Assembly: GCA_003184365.1 (NCBI GenBank)
Contig: NKYR01000018.1
Span: 1 to 64,000, forward strand
DNA: 64,000 nucleotides
From: Evernia prunastri
Lineage: Eukaryota > Ascomycota > Lecanoromycetes > Lecanorales > Parmeliaceae
Direction of reading: 5' to 3'
Positions 23,001 through 35,112 of this stretch are shown here, in pieces (position 1 is the first letter of the stretch; each line of letters starts with the position of its first letter). The notes below the pieces were generated by a model. It was not told where the DNA came from. It saw only the letters and a program-made list of their open reading frames with translations, and did no database searches. Both the position numbers and the translations under genes were made by a program.

Positions 23001-26000
23001 TTGAACATAGCCTCTATGTGACGCGAGATCGGACTGATCTCGGTGTCACATAAAAGTGTCACCTCTCTAGGATAGAATATGGTTTCCGCAGGACTGGAGA
23101 GGATGTTGACAGTAATCTGATACGGCATGTCGTCGTCATAGACCATCGAATCTGTTCCAGTAAACCCTGCGTATCGGAGTTCCTTATCCCACCTTTCGGG
23201 GGAGATGTACGGCTCATTAGGTCGGCCATCCTCTGCTCCAAGCCACCAGCCTGGCAGGATGCCCTGTTTCGGTCAGCAGCTTATCACCCGTCTTTGACAA
23301 GAAGGCTTTTCACCATGACGTAATTGATACTTCTCCACGCTGGCCACCGTTAGCGATTGATCATAGCATAATATGCTCCGAACCTACTGAGAGTGAGCTC
23401 TTGGAGAAACAGTCGTCCGCGGGGATGGAGCAGCTTCCGAATATTACAAAGGGTAGAATTGATGCTGGGCGTTGCGTGGAGCACCTAAAAAGACTGTGTC
23501 AACTTTCAGTACTTTGGACACGGACCGGAGACCCACATTAGAGGCCAGTATGAGATCATACGACTGTGCTTCGAAGCCTTGCTCTAAAGGGTCCTTGCTG
23601 ATATCAAGGACGGTGTAATTGATGTTTTTAGAGTCCTTGAATCTCTCTTTGGCGGCAACGAAGAAGCCGGCAGAAATGTCGGTGTAGCTATACTCGGCAT
23701 ACATACGTTCTCCAGAACTGGATGTGAGATCTTTCAGCACAAGAGCTGTTGTGCCGCCCGTGCCTGCGCCTACTTCCAGGACTCTAAGGCTAGGCTTCGC
23801 GTGGCCGAGCAGCTGGAAAAATTCGCGGCAGTCCCACCGGTCTGCACAGAATTGGTAGATATTCTTGAGCCCGTCTTCTTGGAGCAAGACCCCAAGTGGG
23901 TCGGCTTTCCCCTCGAAAATTGCTTCGCACTGGTCGACAACTCTCAGAAGTACATTGCCTATTCCAGCAACGACACTGCTCTGCACCTCCTCATTAGTAG
24001 TATCGATGGCTTGAAGTCGGCCTTGCTGGTTCAGCGTTGCAAAACTCGGTGCCTCCTCAACCAGATCGTATTGTCCTTGCTGAGCCCGAACAGCTTGGAG
24101 ATCCAGCCAACCTTGGAATTTCTGGAGATGGTCCACTTTGGTCTCGAGTGATGAAATGCGATGGCGGGTCTCGAGAATGCACAATATTGCGAGTTTTTCA
24201 AGCTGGAATAAATCTTCCTTTACACTTGTATATGGACGCATGAGATTGCTGGCAGGAACAAAATCGATGTCCCTTTTCCATTCAAGCTGTGCTCCTGCCA
24301 AAGTGTCCGAGTCTTCGCTCGTACTTTGATTTTCCAGTGGTGAAAACTTGCAGTGTTTCAGATGAAGGACGACCTCACCGTCTGCAATGGCGGTTGCATC
24401 ACCGCTTATTGTGCCCTTTCCTGTCGAGGACGCAACGACTTCCGCTCGGACCTCTGGACTGCCTCGCCGAATATAAAGCTCTTCGATGCTAGTAGGTACA
24501 CACAGCTTGGTCATGCAACGAGCAATGCCTTCGGAGATGGCGACGGTGAACAATTGGAGGCAAAGGTCTATGGTTGTCGGATGAAGCTGATAGGTAGCCT
24601 CAGATGGTCTATGGCGATCGAATAAGCTTGCAGCAGCTGATCTCTGATTGGGACTGGCAGTCATCTCGCTCAATCCTTGGAAACTGGGTCCGTAGTTTAG
24701 ACCTACCCTCTTCAACGCCGAGTACCAGGCAGCAACTGGGACATCTCGAGCAAATTTTCCAATAACGCGTGGCCGGATCACGTTATCGGAGCCCGGTCGT
24801 GCTTGACCTGAGCAATGCTTCGTCCATATTGTCCCATCGTACGACGAAATCGAAAATTCGTACCAAATCGAGTCCAAAGTCGTGGTGAGACGCACCGGAT
24901 GAAGGCTTGTCATTACTTCCAAGCCTTTTGGGTCCTGCAACATCAAGGCTGACTTGATTTCAACATGTCTGAGAGTGAAATCCTCAGTGCCTGTGATTTG
25001 CCTAATAGCTTCCCCGGCCATAGTGATATATCCTGCAGCCGGAAACACGATGTTGTCAATTACTTTATGATCCTCAACCCATGGCACATCTTCCAATCGA
25101 AGCATGTTTCTCCAAGTTGGCTCAAGCTCATTGCCTTCTAGTATGCGACTTCCAAGCAGCTCATGATGGGGAAATTTACGAAGTCTCCATTCCCGGGTGA
25201 CTCGACTCTCATTCCAATACCTGGTTTCATGGCGCCATGAGTAGATAGGTAGATCTGTCAGTACCGCTTCTCCGGAAGTCACTGCCTCAAAATCCACGGG
25301 AAATGCTTGCAGATGCAGATGTCCGATGGTCGCCAACAAGCTTGCTGTACTATTCTTACCTCTCACGATGGTGGGGACATATGTGGGGGCAGATATAGTT
25401 TTAGTATCGTTGAAGATTTGTCTCAGTGGGCCGGCAAGCGCCGGATGGGGTCCAATCTCGAGAAAGAGACTCTCCTGGGTTTGCTGGCGCAAAATCGCCT
25501 GGGTTGCTGAGTAAAACAGAACGGGTGATTCGAGATTGCGTCGCCAGTAGGAGGGACCCAGCTCATTCGCTTCAACGATGAGCTCGCCAGTAACACTCGA
25601 GAAGAACGGCACGGTCGGTTGACTGCTAGTGAAGAGACCTTCTAATAGTCCTTGGTACTCATCACCAATCTCTTCCATGTGATCTGAGATACATCAATTC
25701 CACTACGCAAACACGGACATGATCTTTGGATAGTGGCCATCGAGCACTTACGCGAGTGGTATGCCGTTTCAACTTTAAGATGCCGGACGAATATCTCAGG
25801 TTTCTCTGCTGTTATCTTCACAACAGTACTATTGAGTTCTTTCTTGTCGCCGGATAGTGTCACACTGCTTGGGCTATTTTCACAGGCAATGACCACACCT
25901 TTGCCCAAGTATGGAGCAACCATTTCTCGACCCATTGCAACAGCTGCCATCCCGCCGGCACGAAATTGTCTGCTGGTAACTTGGCCACGATAGTACGCGA

Positions 26001-28283
26001 TGATGATTGCGGCATTTGCAGTGATCGCTTGAGACACATAAGCAGCAGCGATCTCGCCACTTGAATGGCCAACCACGACCGCTGGAAGGATGCCCCAAGA
26101 CTTCAAAAGTTTTACGAGACCTATTTGGACTGCCGTGCAGAGCGGTTGGGAAAATTCTGCTTTGTCGAGACGACTAGTCTCTTCCGGTTTCAGCAACTCG
26201 CCTGTGTCTTCGCATTAGAGATTGATTGAATGTTAGAGAGCCTATGGACGCACCTTCAATAGTCCATGACGGAGGACCAGGCAATTTTGCGAGCACCTTG
26301 TCCATTGCTTTAATATTGTCACGGAACTCAGGAAAATCTTCCAGCAACTCATTTGCCATGCCAGCCCACTGCGCACCTTGTCCAGTAAAAACAAAGTTAA
26401 TTTGGGGGCATGTCTTGGATTTGGCGAATGGAGTGATCTCTAGAGGTGCTTCTCCATCGGTGACACAGAAAGCTCGGTGCAACATATGCTCCCTTCTAGA
26501 CCCAAGAGTATAGGCCAGATCTGCCAAACTGGGGCAGTTCGATGTAACGTATTGCTGATAGTCCGTAACACTCCGGCGAAGGGAATCAGGATGTTTTGCA
26601 GAAAAGACGAGCAAATGAGGGCGGGTCCGTGCCGAGCAGCCACGGTTTTGGGCAGAGGTCACTGCGCCAAATGAAGCAGCAGAATCGACGACAACCTGGA
26701 AAAATTAAAAAAGATCACCTGCTACTCTTCGATACTTACATGAGCGTTTGCACCACCGATGCCAAACGAGTTGACACTCGCTCTTTCATGGCGATCCTCT
26801 GGCCATTGTATAGCTTCGAGTGGCACCTGTAGCCGCGCTTTCTCGAAAGGAACTGTCAAGCAAGTCAACAGCTGGTCTCAGCTGGCTCCCCCATGAGAGA
26901 ATTTACTTTTGGGATTAGGATCAGAGAAATTGATATTCGGTGGAATAGTCCTGTGTTCTAAAGCCAAGACTGCTTTAATCAGACTTGTTGTGCCGGAAGC
27001 TCCCTCGGAATGGCCAACATTTGGTTTCACCTACTGCATCTTAGCCTTTATAGAAATTCATTCAGAGGTTTCCGAGATACCGATCCGATGAAGACACCCT
27101 TTTGTCCGAACACATTTGCAACGGCTGCCGTTTCCAGCGGATCACCAATAGCAGTGCCAGTGCCATGACACTCAACAAAAGCAGTCCGAGAAAAATCTGA
27201 AAGCTGTGCGACCTGGTATGCTCTACGTATCATAGCCTCGTGGCTTTCAGAACTTGGAGAAGCCATGCTAGCAGTCTTACCGTCGCTGTTAGTAGCGGTA
27301 GACCGGATGACGCCACGAATCGGGTCACCGTCCCGTAAAGCATCGCTCAGTCTTTTGATGTAAATAGCGTTGATTGCTTCACCACGAGCGTAGCCGTCCG
27401 CTTTGGCATCAAATGTCTTGCACGTCCCTGTTGGCGACAACACGCCTTGTTCTGTCATGGCGATTGTCATTGTTGGCGTGATGATTAGGTTAGTTCCGCC
27501 AACAACGGCAGATGTGCATTCGCCATTGTAGAGGGCCTGGCAAGCCTCATGCAAACCTATCAAGGAGGACGAGCAGCCTGTTCGAATGGTCATACTGTCA
27601 AAATTTAGCTCGAGTACCTATGGGACTAGCAAAGCATGATACCTTGGGCCACTCAAGTTGTATTCGTAAGACACTCGATTTGCAAGAGCAAAGTCTCCAG
27701 AACCGCTGACGCGATATAATCCCACGTTTTGAACGTCCTTGGTGGTTAGATCTAACCAATCCTCTCCAAACACACCAATGTAACAGCCGATATTTTGGCC
27801 CCGCCACCCGGTTTGCCCTCCGTTCTCCATACATTCCCAGACCACCTCCAAAAGCATCCGTTGTTGCGGATCGAGTCTTTCGACCTCGGTTTTGTTCATG
27901 GAGAAGAAGGACGCGTCTAAATGCTGCAGGTCTGCATCTGCGAGGAAAAAGCCGTGTTGCGTCTTGATTGTTCCCGGTTTGCCGGACGGACTGTAGAAGG
28001 CGTCGACGTTGTATCGGTCCTCAGGAATTCGGCATCGGCCGTCTTTCTTGTTGATGAGAAGGTCCCAGAACGCATTACTGCCACTTACACCGCCTGGCAG
28101 TCTCATGCCCATGCCGACAATTGCTATGGGCGGAGGCGCAGTCCGAGGATCTTGGATCTCGTCTCTGTGAGCACCGTTCATGCCGTTTGTCTCGTTGGCT
28201 CCGCCGTGGCTCTCGGCGCTTGCAGCGGTCCCGCTGTTTCCACCAAAACCATTGCTGTCGCCATTAGTAAAGAGGCCTTTCAT
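20021..28283 (-). CDS. Highly reducing polyketide synthase KS-AT-DH-MT-ER-KR-ACP, about 2,499 aa
   Basis: Sixteen exons (minus): 28283-27643, 27594-27081, 27030-26907, 26852-26740, 26695-26254, 26201-25752, 25683-23537, 23484-23388, 23339-23314, 23263-22406, 22358-22074, 22020-21946, 21898-21558, 21500-21026, 20980-20807, 20758-20021. Every junction keeps frame. KS from about 52: Cys 221 (RTGCSSS), His 357 (ECHGTGT), His 392 (KPNVGH). AT Ser about 658 (GHSSG). DH His about 967 and Asp about 1134 (DLCLQ). C-methyltransferase SAM motif EVGAGTGG near 1398. ER from about 1800 with SACGGVG. KR with VGGLGGLG near 2114 and Tyr about 2252 (GQGNYAA). ACP Ser about 2438 (GLDSL). There is no thioesterase, reductase or condensation domain after the ACP, so release needs a partner or an outside nucleophile. 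All catalytic residues are present; the product is probably a methylated reduced chain but cannot be predicted. Confidence 0.95.
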
Positions 28284-28536
28284 GTCTGTATCTAAGCTGA
28301 TTGAATTGGCACGAGTCTATAAGAATTAAAATGAGGCAGTCTTCGCAGATGTGAACGATGGTATATTGGTTTCGTGTTCTTGGGAGTAAGGGAAGGGGGG
28401 AGAGGCGGTTTGACTATCTCTCCCATTTATTCCCAACCATTTCCCATCGACATGGTCAGCAGATAATGCTAGTGCCGATCCGAGAGACGACAAGTTGTAC
28501 AAAATTCCCCCGGACGAAGGACCCCCAAGAGGTACG

Positions 28537-28565
28537 TCGGGGCTTATTTCCTCTCGGGGCTTATT
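28537..28565. repeat. 12-bp direct repeat TCGGGGCTTATT in PKS promoter
   Basis: TCGGGGCTTATT occurs at 28537-28548 and again at 28554-28565, a spacing of 17 bp, about 254-280 bp upstream of the PKS start codon. Exact duplication of a CGG-containing word at promoter distance makes it a candidate regulator site. Confidence 0.75.
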
Positions 28566-30374
28566 AAAGATGTGAACTGAGTCGAAGTTCGCACTTGGCA
28601 TATTGGACGGAAGATACTAGTAGTACAGGTAGGTACTCCAGGTGTCAAGTCGCACTAGTAGTCTGACCCCGCGTTTTTTGGGTCTTTCTTGATCCGCTAC
28701 AAGGTTAGGATCTTGTAGTCCTATTGGCGTTGACGCCCTTCTCTTTAGTCCGCCTTTTTTCATGGAGGAGGTTCGCACTTCCAAGAAGCCCAGGAATCGG
28801 CCGAAGTGCTCCACTGGTTGCATACAAGGTCCGTCAACCAGGAATGCCATTCGACTTTTCAACAATGATTCTAACGGCAGCTGGGAAATTCTTGAAGGCC
28901 CTGGGTGTAGAGGTCTTAACGGTCGACGGGTTGAACAATATCAGAACCATCCTTTGAACCAATGTAGGTGCGTCTAAAGCGTAGCTCGAAACCCTTAACA
29001 TAATGAGTGAAGAGTTGTGCGCCGTGGAGAAAAGCGATGGTCTCCACGAGTCGTGGTACGACCTGAGATTGGCTTCGACTCAAGCCGGAAAGCAACGGGA
29101 CCTTATGGCACCCCAACCAAGACAATTTATCCCATGGAATAAGTGAGAGGTATGCATATGTTGTGGGATTACAGACATGCAATGGTGTGTTGGCAAAGGT
29201 AGAATCACGTCGGTAAGGTCAAATCCTTTGTGTTGTTCCGTGACAAACATGGTGCACCATTCTAGAGTACAGTAAAATACAGTAGTTAGGGTATGTGTAT
29301 CGTATGCAAATGCTTGCGAAGCCGCTACGGGAGCCAAGGAGTGACTACCTAACGACCGTTTTTCGTGGAGCTGTAAGCTGTAATGAAGTCTCCGTACCTA
29401 AGGTAAGAACAATCCAATCCACGTATTCTGAAGGTTGAACATACCTACTTCATCCTACCGACATGTCCAGTTTAATAGCTACTTTAAATATAATGCCTAA
29501 TTAATACAATCATAATAAACAGCAGAAAAATCAATCATGAAATGGTAAAGCCTGCATTTCTTACGTTTGAACTTTTAAGTACCGTAGTAAGGTACCTATG
29601 TATATCTCGGCCCCGAGCTCCCCCCGCCCTCCCCACATCATGCATGGCATGATAAAGCCTAGACACATCCCGCTTCCCCACAATGCGGGATTTCAGGGTC
29701 CCGGGTCCCTGATTTTCAGGGTCTGGCTCCACCTGGCGCCAGACGGTTACTGTAAGGTACCGTTAAGCCAAGCCTTAAGGTTAGGGTTACCACGGGTTTC
29801 GCTTAGCGCCAAGAACAAGATGCGCTACTCTTTTTATGAGGTAGCTTAAGGTAAAGTAATAATTATCCCCAAGGTAAAGTACTTGAGGTACCGAATTCCA
29901 AGTTTACTTTACTTTCCCTAGCTACCTTTCATTTTTGTCTTTCATTCTCATTTTTCTTTCACCAATATCTTCAACTTGGCCGGCTCCTCAGAAGCCGTGG
30001 AGGCTTTCAACTTGACTGCCTTCGTACAATCCAATCCAATGCAATTATGTATCCAGTAAATTCTCTACAGGGAACTTCATTCCTATTCAGTATCCGACAT
30101 GTTTATTTATCATCTTATCTTCGGTGGCTATATAAGCTCCGTCAACCTTCAAGCAGGCCATAGCCGCAGTTCTCAATTCAAGTAAAAATTACGCACATCT
30201 CTCGAGAAGAGAGAAAATCGAAGTAGGTTGTGTATGTTCAATGTTGTAGGTATGTTGTATGGAGTGTCGTAGATTGCATCACGCCTACAACTTTCCTTAG
30301 CTGCCTATCTAATCCTCATTCGATCCCTTCAATATGCTGGAAACCGCGACAAGATAAATGCCTGGGGACTTTTG

Positions 30375-30450
30375 CCTTTCTCTATCTCTCTCTCTCTCTC
30401 GTCCTTCCTTTCTTGCTTCCTTTCTCCTTTTCATTTCCTCTCCTCCTTTT
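30375..30450 (+). repeat. Pyrimidine (CT) tract upstream of MFS gene
   Basis: An almost pure C/T stretch with (TC)n in its first part, about 200 bp before the exporter start codon. Such tracts are common in fungal core promoters and 5' UTRs. It generates misleading open frames on both strands. Confidence 0.7.
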
Positions 30451-30647
30451 ACATTGGGCACTGACATAGACGACCCATACCACGACGAAAAGGTCAGGAT
30501 TCGTCCAATCGATTTCCTTCTCTTGCGCCCATCGAGAGACCCATGCCCCTCCCTCCCGCCACCTTGACGAGCCATTAGCCCCATACCCGCTCAACTAAGC
30601 ACAATCCGAGTCCAGGTCTGCCAGAAAACAGATCCGGAATTGGTTGA

Positions 30648-32630
30648 ATGACGATTGCTAACAGGGAGATGGAACCTACCGCCAACATGCCTTCTCTGGC
30701 CATAGCAACTATTGAGCATGTCGGTGATCAATCTCCACAGCAAAACGACTGGGGCCTGTCCCATGCGGATAAGTTCTCAACTCTCCATGCCAATGACGGG
30801 AAATCGAGTACTAAAACCGAGCACCTCGCTACACAAATCACTCCTCCGGACCCTAATCCTGCAACCGCCAACCCAAATATAGAATGGAAGGCTGGCAAAG
30901 AAGAATGGCTGATCATGGCTGTGATAGCAATCGTGTCGTTGATGGTTGCTCTTGACGCTACCATTCTAGTACCTGTCCTCCCCGTACGTGACTTTTATTT
31001 CGACGCGAATCGGTCATCTAGACAAACCTAACAATGCTAGGCTATAGCGAGCGATCTGAATGGCGATGCGACTGATACCTTCTGGGCTGGAACGGCCTAC
31101 CTCTTGACGCAGTCTGTCTTTCAACCCTTCATAGTCGCTCTTTCCGACGTCTTCGGCCGCCGCACCTTTTACCTCATCTCCATAGGCTTCTTCACAATAG
31201 GCAGTATACTTTGCTGCCTCTCCCAAAGTTTCAATGAGTTGCTGGCGGGTCGCGCAGTTCAGGGAGTGGGAGGTGGCGGTATCCTCACCTTGGGCACTGT
31301 AATCGTGACGGACATTGTACCACTCCGTCAGAGGCCTATCTATATAGGTATCATCCAAATTTCCTGGTTCCTGGGTTCCACTACCGGCCCTCTGATTGGG
31401 GGCTTGTTTGTCTCGCATACCACGTGGCGCTGGATCTTCTACATTAATTTTCCGTTCTGCGGGATCGGTCTCCTGAGCGTACCTTTGGTAATGAGGTTTC
31501 ACGTGAAGCGCGCCCCAATGAAGGAACGGCTCATGCATGTGGACTGGATCGGAGGTTTCCTCTTCGTATCCAGCACATGTAGCTTCCTCATCGGGTTGAC
31601 CTGGGGGGGTGCACAATACCCATGGTCGAGCTGGCGGACACTGGTCCCGCTCATTGTTGGCTTTGGAGGCATCATTGTAACGGTGATGTGGGAGCGCTAT
31701 GGCGCATCCAGACCGTTCCTTCGCCTCGAGCTATTCAACTCTTATTCGGCGCTTGCCGCCTACACTGGCGCAGCCCTTCAAGGTTTACTAGTACGACACA
31801 TTGTCTTTCCGCAGCTCTGAGTAAACTTTCAATACTGATCAGTTTGCTAGTTGTTCTGTGAGCTTTACTATATTCCATTCTATTTTGAAAGCGTCAAGGA
31901 CCTCAGCCCTACCATCACGGGCGTTGCTGTGATGCCATTCACAATCACCTTGCTTCCAACAAGCATCATCGTAGGCAGGCTCATGACAAAATTTGGCCGC
32001 TTCCGTTGGGCTATCTGGTGTGGTTGGGCAATCACCATAGCCGGGACTGGCATGCTCATCTTGCTGGACGTCCACATTAGGACCTATGCCTGGATATTGA
32101 TTTTCGTCGTCGTCGGTCTTGGCCACGGGCTAATTCTGATGTCTCTAAATTTCAGCATTCAAGCTATGTCAGATTCACATATTGTAGCTTACGCTGCTGC
32201 CATGTATACATTCATGCGATCATTCGGCATGTGCATGGGTGTCGCCATCGGTGGCGCAGTGTTCCAAAATCAACTGAAGAAGCATCTGGCCGAGCTAAGA
32301 CTGCTCACGTCGGTCGCAACCGACGCCGAAGGCTTCGTTGTTAACCTCAAAGCTCTCCCAAAAACTTCGCCACAGTATCAAAACTTCATCTTGGCTTACG
32401 CCAAGTCGTTTGACAATCTGTTTGAGGTTCTGACCGCGCTTGCTGGTTTGGCGGGACTGCTCAGTTTGCTCATCGAGGAATTTTCAATGGACAAGGAGTT
32501 GAATTCCAAGCACGTCCTGCGTCAAGGGAAGAAGGAAACCTCTGCGCTTGAATCATCCCCCGACACCATTGAGTCCTCTATGACAGAGACTCTCCATGAA
32601 GCAAAGGAGGACTCTGCTTCTAAAGACTAA
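30648..32630 (+). CDS. MFS exporter, 14-TM DHA2-type, 621 aa
   Basis: Exons: 30648-30983, 31041-31790 and 31851-32630 (introns 57 and 60 nt). After an 85-residue hydrophilic N-terminus come EEWLIMAVIAIVSLMVALDAT (TM1 with the LDxT motif), LSDVFGRRTFYL (motif A-like), GRAVQGVGGGGI (motif B region) and GSTTGPLIGGLF (motif C-type GP). There are about 14 hydrophobic helices in all and an acidic C-terminal tail. The pattern fits drug:H+ antiporter-2 transporters, which often sit in secondary-metabolite clusters and export the product. It is divergent from the PKS, the natural partner here, but substrate is inference. Confidence 0.9.
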
Positions 32631-33289
32631 TCTGAGGGAAACGCAGGCAGCGAGGAGAAATAGCAATAGTTCGAATGCTGCATGGCAGCTGGTGTACAAA
32701 ACATAGATTCCTGAATGCCATTGTGTTCTTAAAAAAGACGCTGTAAATAACACGGGTATGTTTTACTGCTCATAAACGCCAACGTGCAAACCAATGTCGT
32801 TTCGATTGAGATGGATTTTTTCCATCTGACGGTCTATTACCGACCGTTGCGTCGGAAGGAATCTTCCCTCCACCATTAACTCATCTTGACATGCCCATGA
32901 TTTCTCTTTTCTTGATGCGTGCGTAAGGAATTTGTGCATCACATGTCCAGCCATTGAAAGCAACAGGGACTGGGTCGGCCTCCAAGTAGTTTCAGCGGAT
33001 AAATCGTGATTGGGAACCGCTGCTACAGGCATAGTACTTTTTCAACTGTTCATTCTCTGTGTCTATAGATCAGTGTGAATTTTTTCTCAATGCATTGATA
33101 GAAAAATCAGAAAGTTGAGGACGAACCTTGAAGTTGGAAAGTGCGAGGCTTCCCTTGCTAGCCTGGTCTGCCAGCCTGCTAGGATCATCCACACGCTAAC
33201 ATCTTGGCATTGTACGATTTCTTGGCGACACGTCTCCAGAGAGCTTGAGCTGCTGAATCTCATGAACAACCATAGCAAGTCATATCAAC
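32631..33289. other. Intergenic
   Basis: Nothing supported. A minus-strand frame at 32763-33032 (89 codons) has no recognisable motif. The right part is the WBP1 promoter. Confidence 0.45.
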
Positions 33290-34867
33290 ATGCGCTGGCT
33301 CCTTTCTTTATTGTTTCTGGCCTTGCTGGGCTTAGTACAAGGTCTAAGCAGTACTGGGAATCGCTTGCTGGTAGTCCTTGAAGAATCATCTGAGAAGGCG
33401 AAGTATTCAACGTTCTGGACTGACCTCGAAGGCATGTTGAGCAATTGACCTCTGTGAGTGGAATTTTTCAGCTACGTATGCTAATTGAACCCGCTAGATC
33501 GAGGCTATAAACTCACTTTCGAATCTCCAAAGAGTGACAAGCTTTCCTTATTTCAGCATGGGGAGCGAGCTTTTGACCATGTCCTTCTACTTCCCCCAAA
33601 GTCGAAAGGTACATCATCTCCTGCAAATTTTGACGACATTGGCTTACCAAAATCCAGGGCTGGGCCCTGCGTTAACACCAAAACTTCTACTGCAATTCAT
33701 CAACCAGAACGGCAACATACTCCTCACCCTTTCCGCCGACGCTCCAACGCCGACCTCCATCTCCTCCCTTCTTCTTGAATTGGACATTCACCTGCCACCA
33801 GACCGCGACTCTCTTGTGGTTGATCACTTCAACTATGACACAGCTTCCGCATCCGAGAAGCATGGTGTCCTTCTACTGCCCCAAGGATCTCGTCTCCGAT
33901 CAGACGTCAAGAACTACTTTGGCGGAGACGGTACGATTGCCTTTCCTAGAGCAGTAGCCCAAGGATTGGGGAATTCAAGCCCGCTTTTGGCTCCGGTTCT
34001 ACGGGCGAAGAGCACCGCCTACAGCTATAACCCAAAGGACGAAGCCGAGGTTGTGGAGGATCCGTTCGCTGTAGGGGAACAGATATCGCTGGTTTCAAGT
34101 ATGCAGGCCAGGAACTCAGCCAGATTCACCGTTTTCGGGTCTGCTGAAGCGCTCGAGAACAAATGGTTCGACGCCAAAGTCAAGAGCGTGGACGGAGAAG
34201 ACAGCAAGACAGCAAATCGAGAGTTTGCGAAGCAGATCACTGCATGGACTTTCATGGAATTGGGAGTGTTGAAGGTTGGCGGAGTTGAGCACCACCTGAG
34301 CTCAATCACAGGAGATGCAGCTGGCAACGACAGCGTAGCCCAGCTAGGATATCTGAATCCCACAATCTACCGTGTCAAAAACGACGTAGTAAGTGCTGTC
34401 CTTCATCAAGTAGCAAGCAGCCGTGCTAATTTTTCCTAAAGACCTTCAATATCGAGATCTCTGAATATTCTTATGATCATCTCAGTCCTCTCAAGGTTGA
34501 CGCCTCGGACGCTTTACAGCTTGAATTTACCATGCTCTCGCCCTATCATCGCCTCGACCTAATACCTATTTCTCAAACAGCTAACAGCACCATCTTCAGC
34601 AGTACCTTCAAGCTTCCGGATCAGCATGGCATCTTTTCGTTCCGCGTCAATTACAAGCGGCCCTTCCTCACCAACGTGGATGTGAAGCGGGAAGTGACGG
34701 TCAGACATTTTGCCCACGATGAGTGGCCACGCAGCTGGGAGATTAGTGCTGGTTGGGTCTGGATTGCTGGTGTATGGGTTACAATTGCCGGCTGGGTGGC
34801 ATTCGTGGGTATTTGGCTGTGGAGTGAGCCTGCCTACGAGCAGAGCAAGGGGAAGAAAATGCAATAG
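33290..34867 (+). CDS. WBP1: Oligosaccharyltransferase 48-kDa subunit (WBP1/OST48), 469 aa
   Basis: Exons: 33290-33431, 33498-33608, 33658-34388 and 34442-34867. An N-terminal signal peptide (MRWLLSLLFLALLGLVQGL) leads into NRLLVVLEE and FDHVLLLPPKSKG. The family-typical VVDHFNYD follows, then a lumenal body, FSFRVNYKRPFLTNV, HDEWPRSWEIS and one C-terminal TM helix, ending in a lysine-rich cytosolic tail (SKGKKMQ) suited to ER retention. Role: non-catalytic subunit of the ER complex that transfers the dolichol-linked glycan to Asn-X-Ser/Thr sites. Intron 1 (33432-33497) begins GC rather than GT; no GT donor nearby keeps the frame open, so a GC-AG intron is required by this reading. Confidence 0.93.
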
Positions 34868-35112
34868 AAAAATCTCTGTCATATACTGTAGGATTATGAG
34901 AAGTCAATCTATCAAGAGGACCGACCTCATTAGCGTACTTTTCGGACATAAGAAATTTGCCCGGCCTCTATCTTCAACAGCCCAAGCCTGAGCGTTGAAA
35001 ATGTTCGTTATTTTATGCTGCACTCATGATCCTCATGACCAACAGATTACCTGAATCCTCCATGTCGAAATAAGACATATTTCGCCACTAGATACAACAA
35101 CTCACCCCAGCC

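Larger units (their letters stand above)
28284..30647. promoter_or_regulatory. Shared upstream region of divergent PKS and MFS exporter
   Basis: This 2.36-kb interval separates the divergent PKS and exporter genes. A 91-codon minus-strand frame (28326-28601) and others here lack features. Notable sites: the 12-bp direct repeat at 28537-28565; CTCGG-CC-CCGAG at 29606-29617, an inverted CGG pair of the sort zinc-cluster regulators can bind; many GGTACC/AAGGTA words at 29570-29900; and a pyrimidine tract just before the exporter. Co-regulation is inferred only from divergent arrangement. Confidence 0.5.

Noticed and set aside
27571..27594. KS active site reading TGCSSS instead of TACSSS as a loss of function
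   Set aside because: The cysteine is intact, and I recall Gly before it in other highly reducing PKSs.
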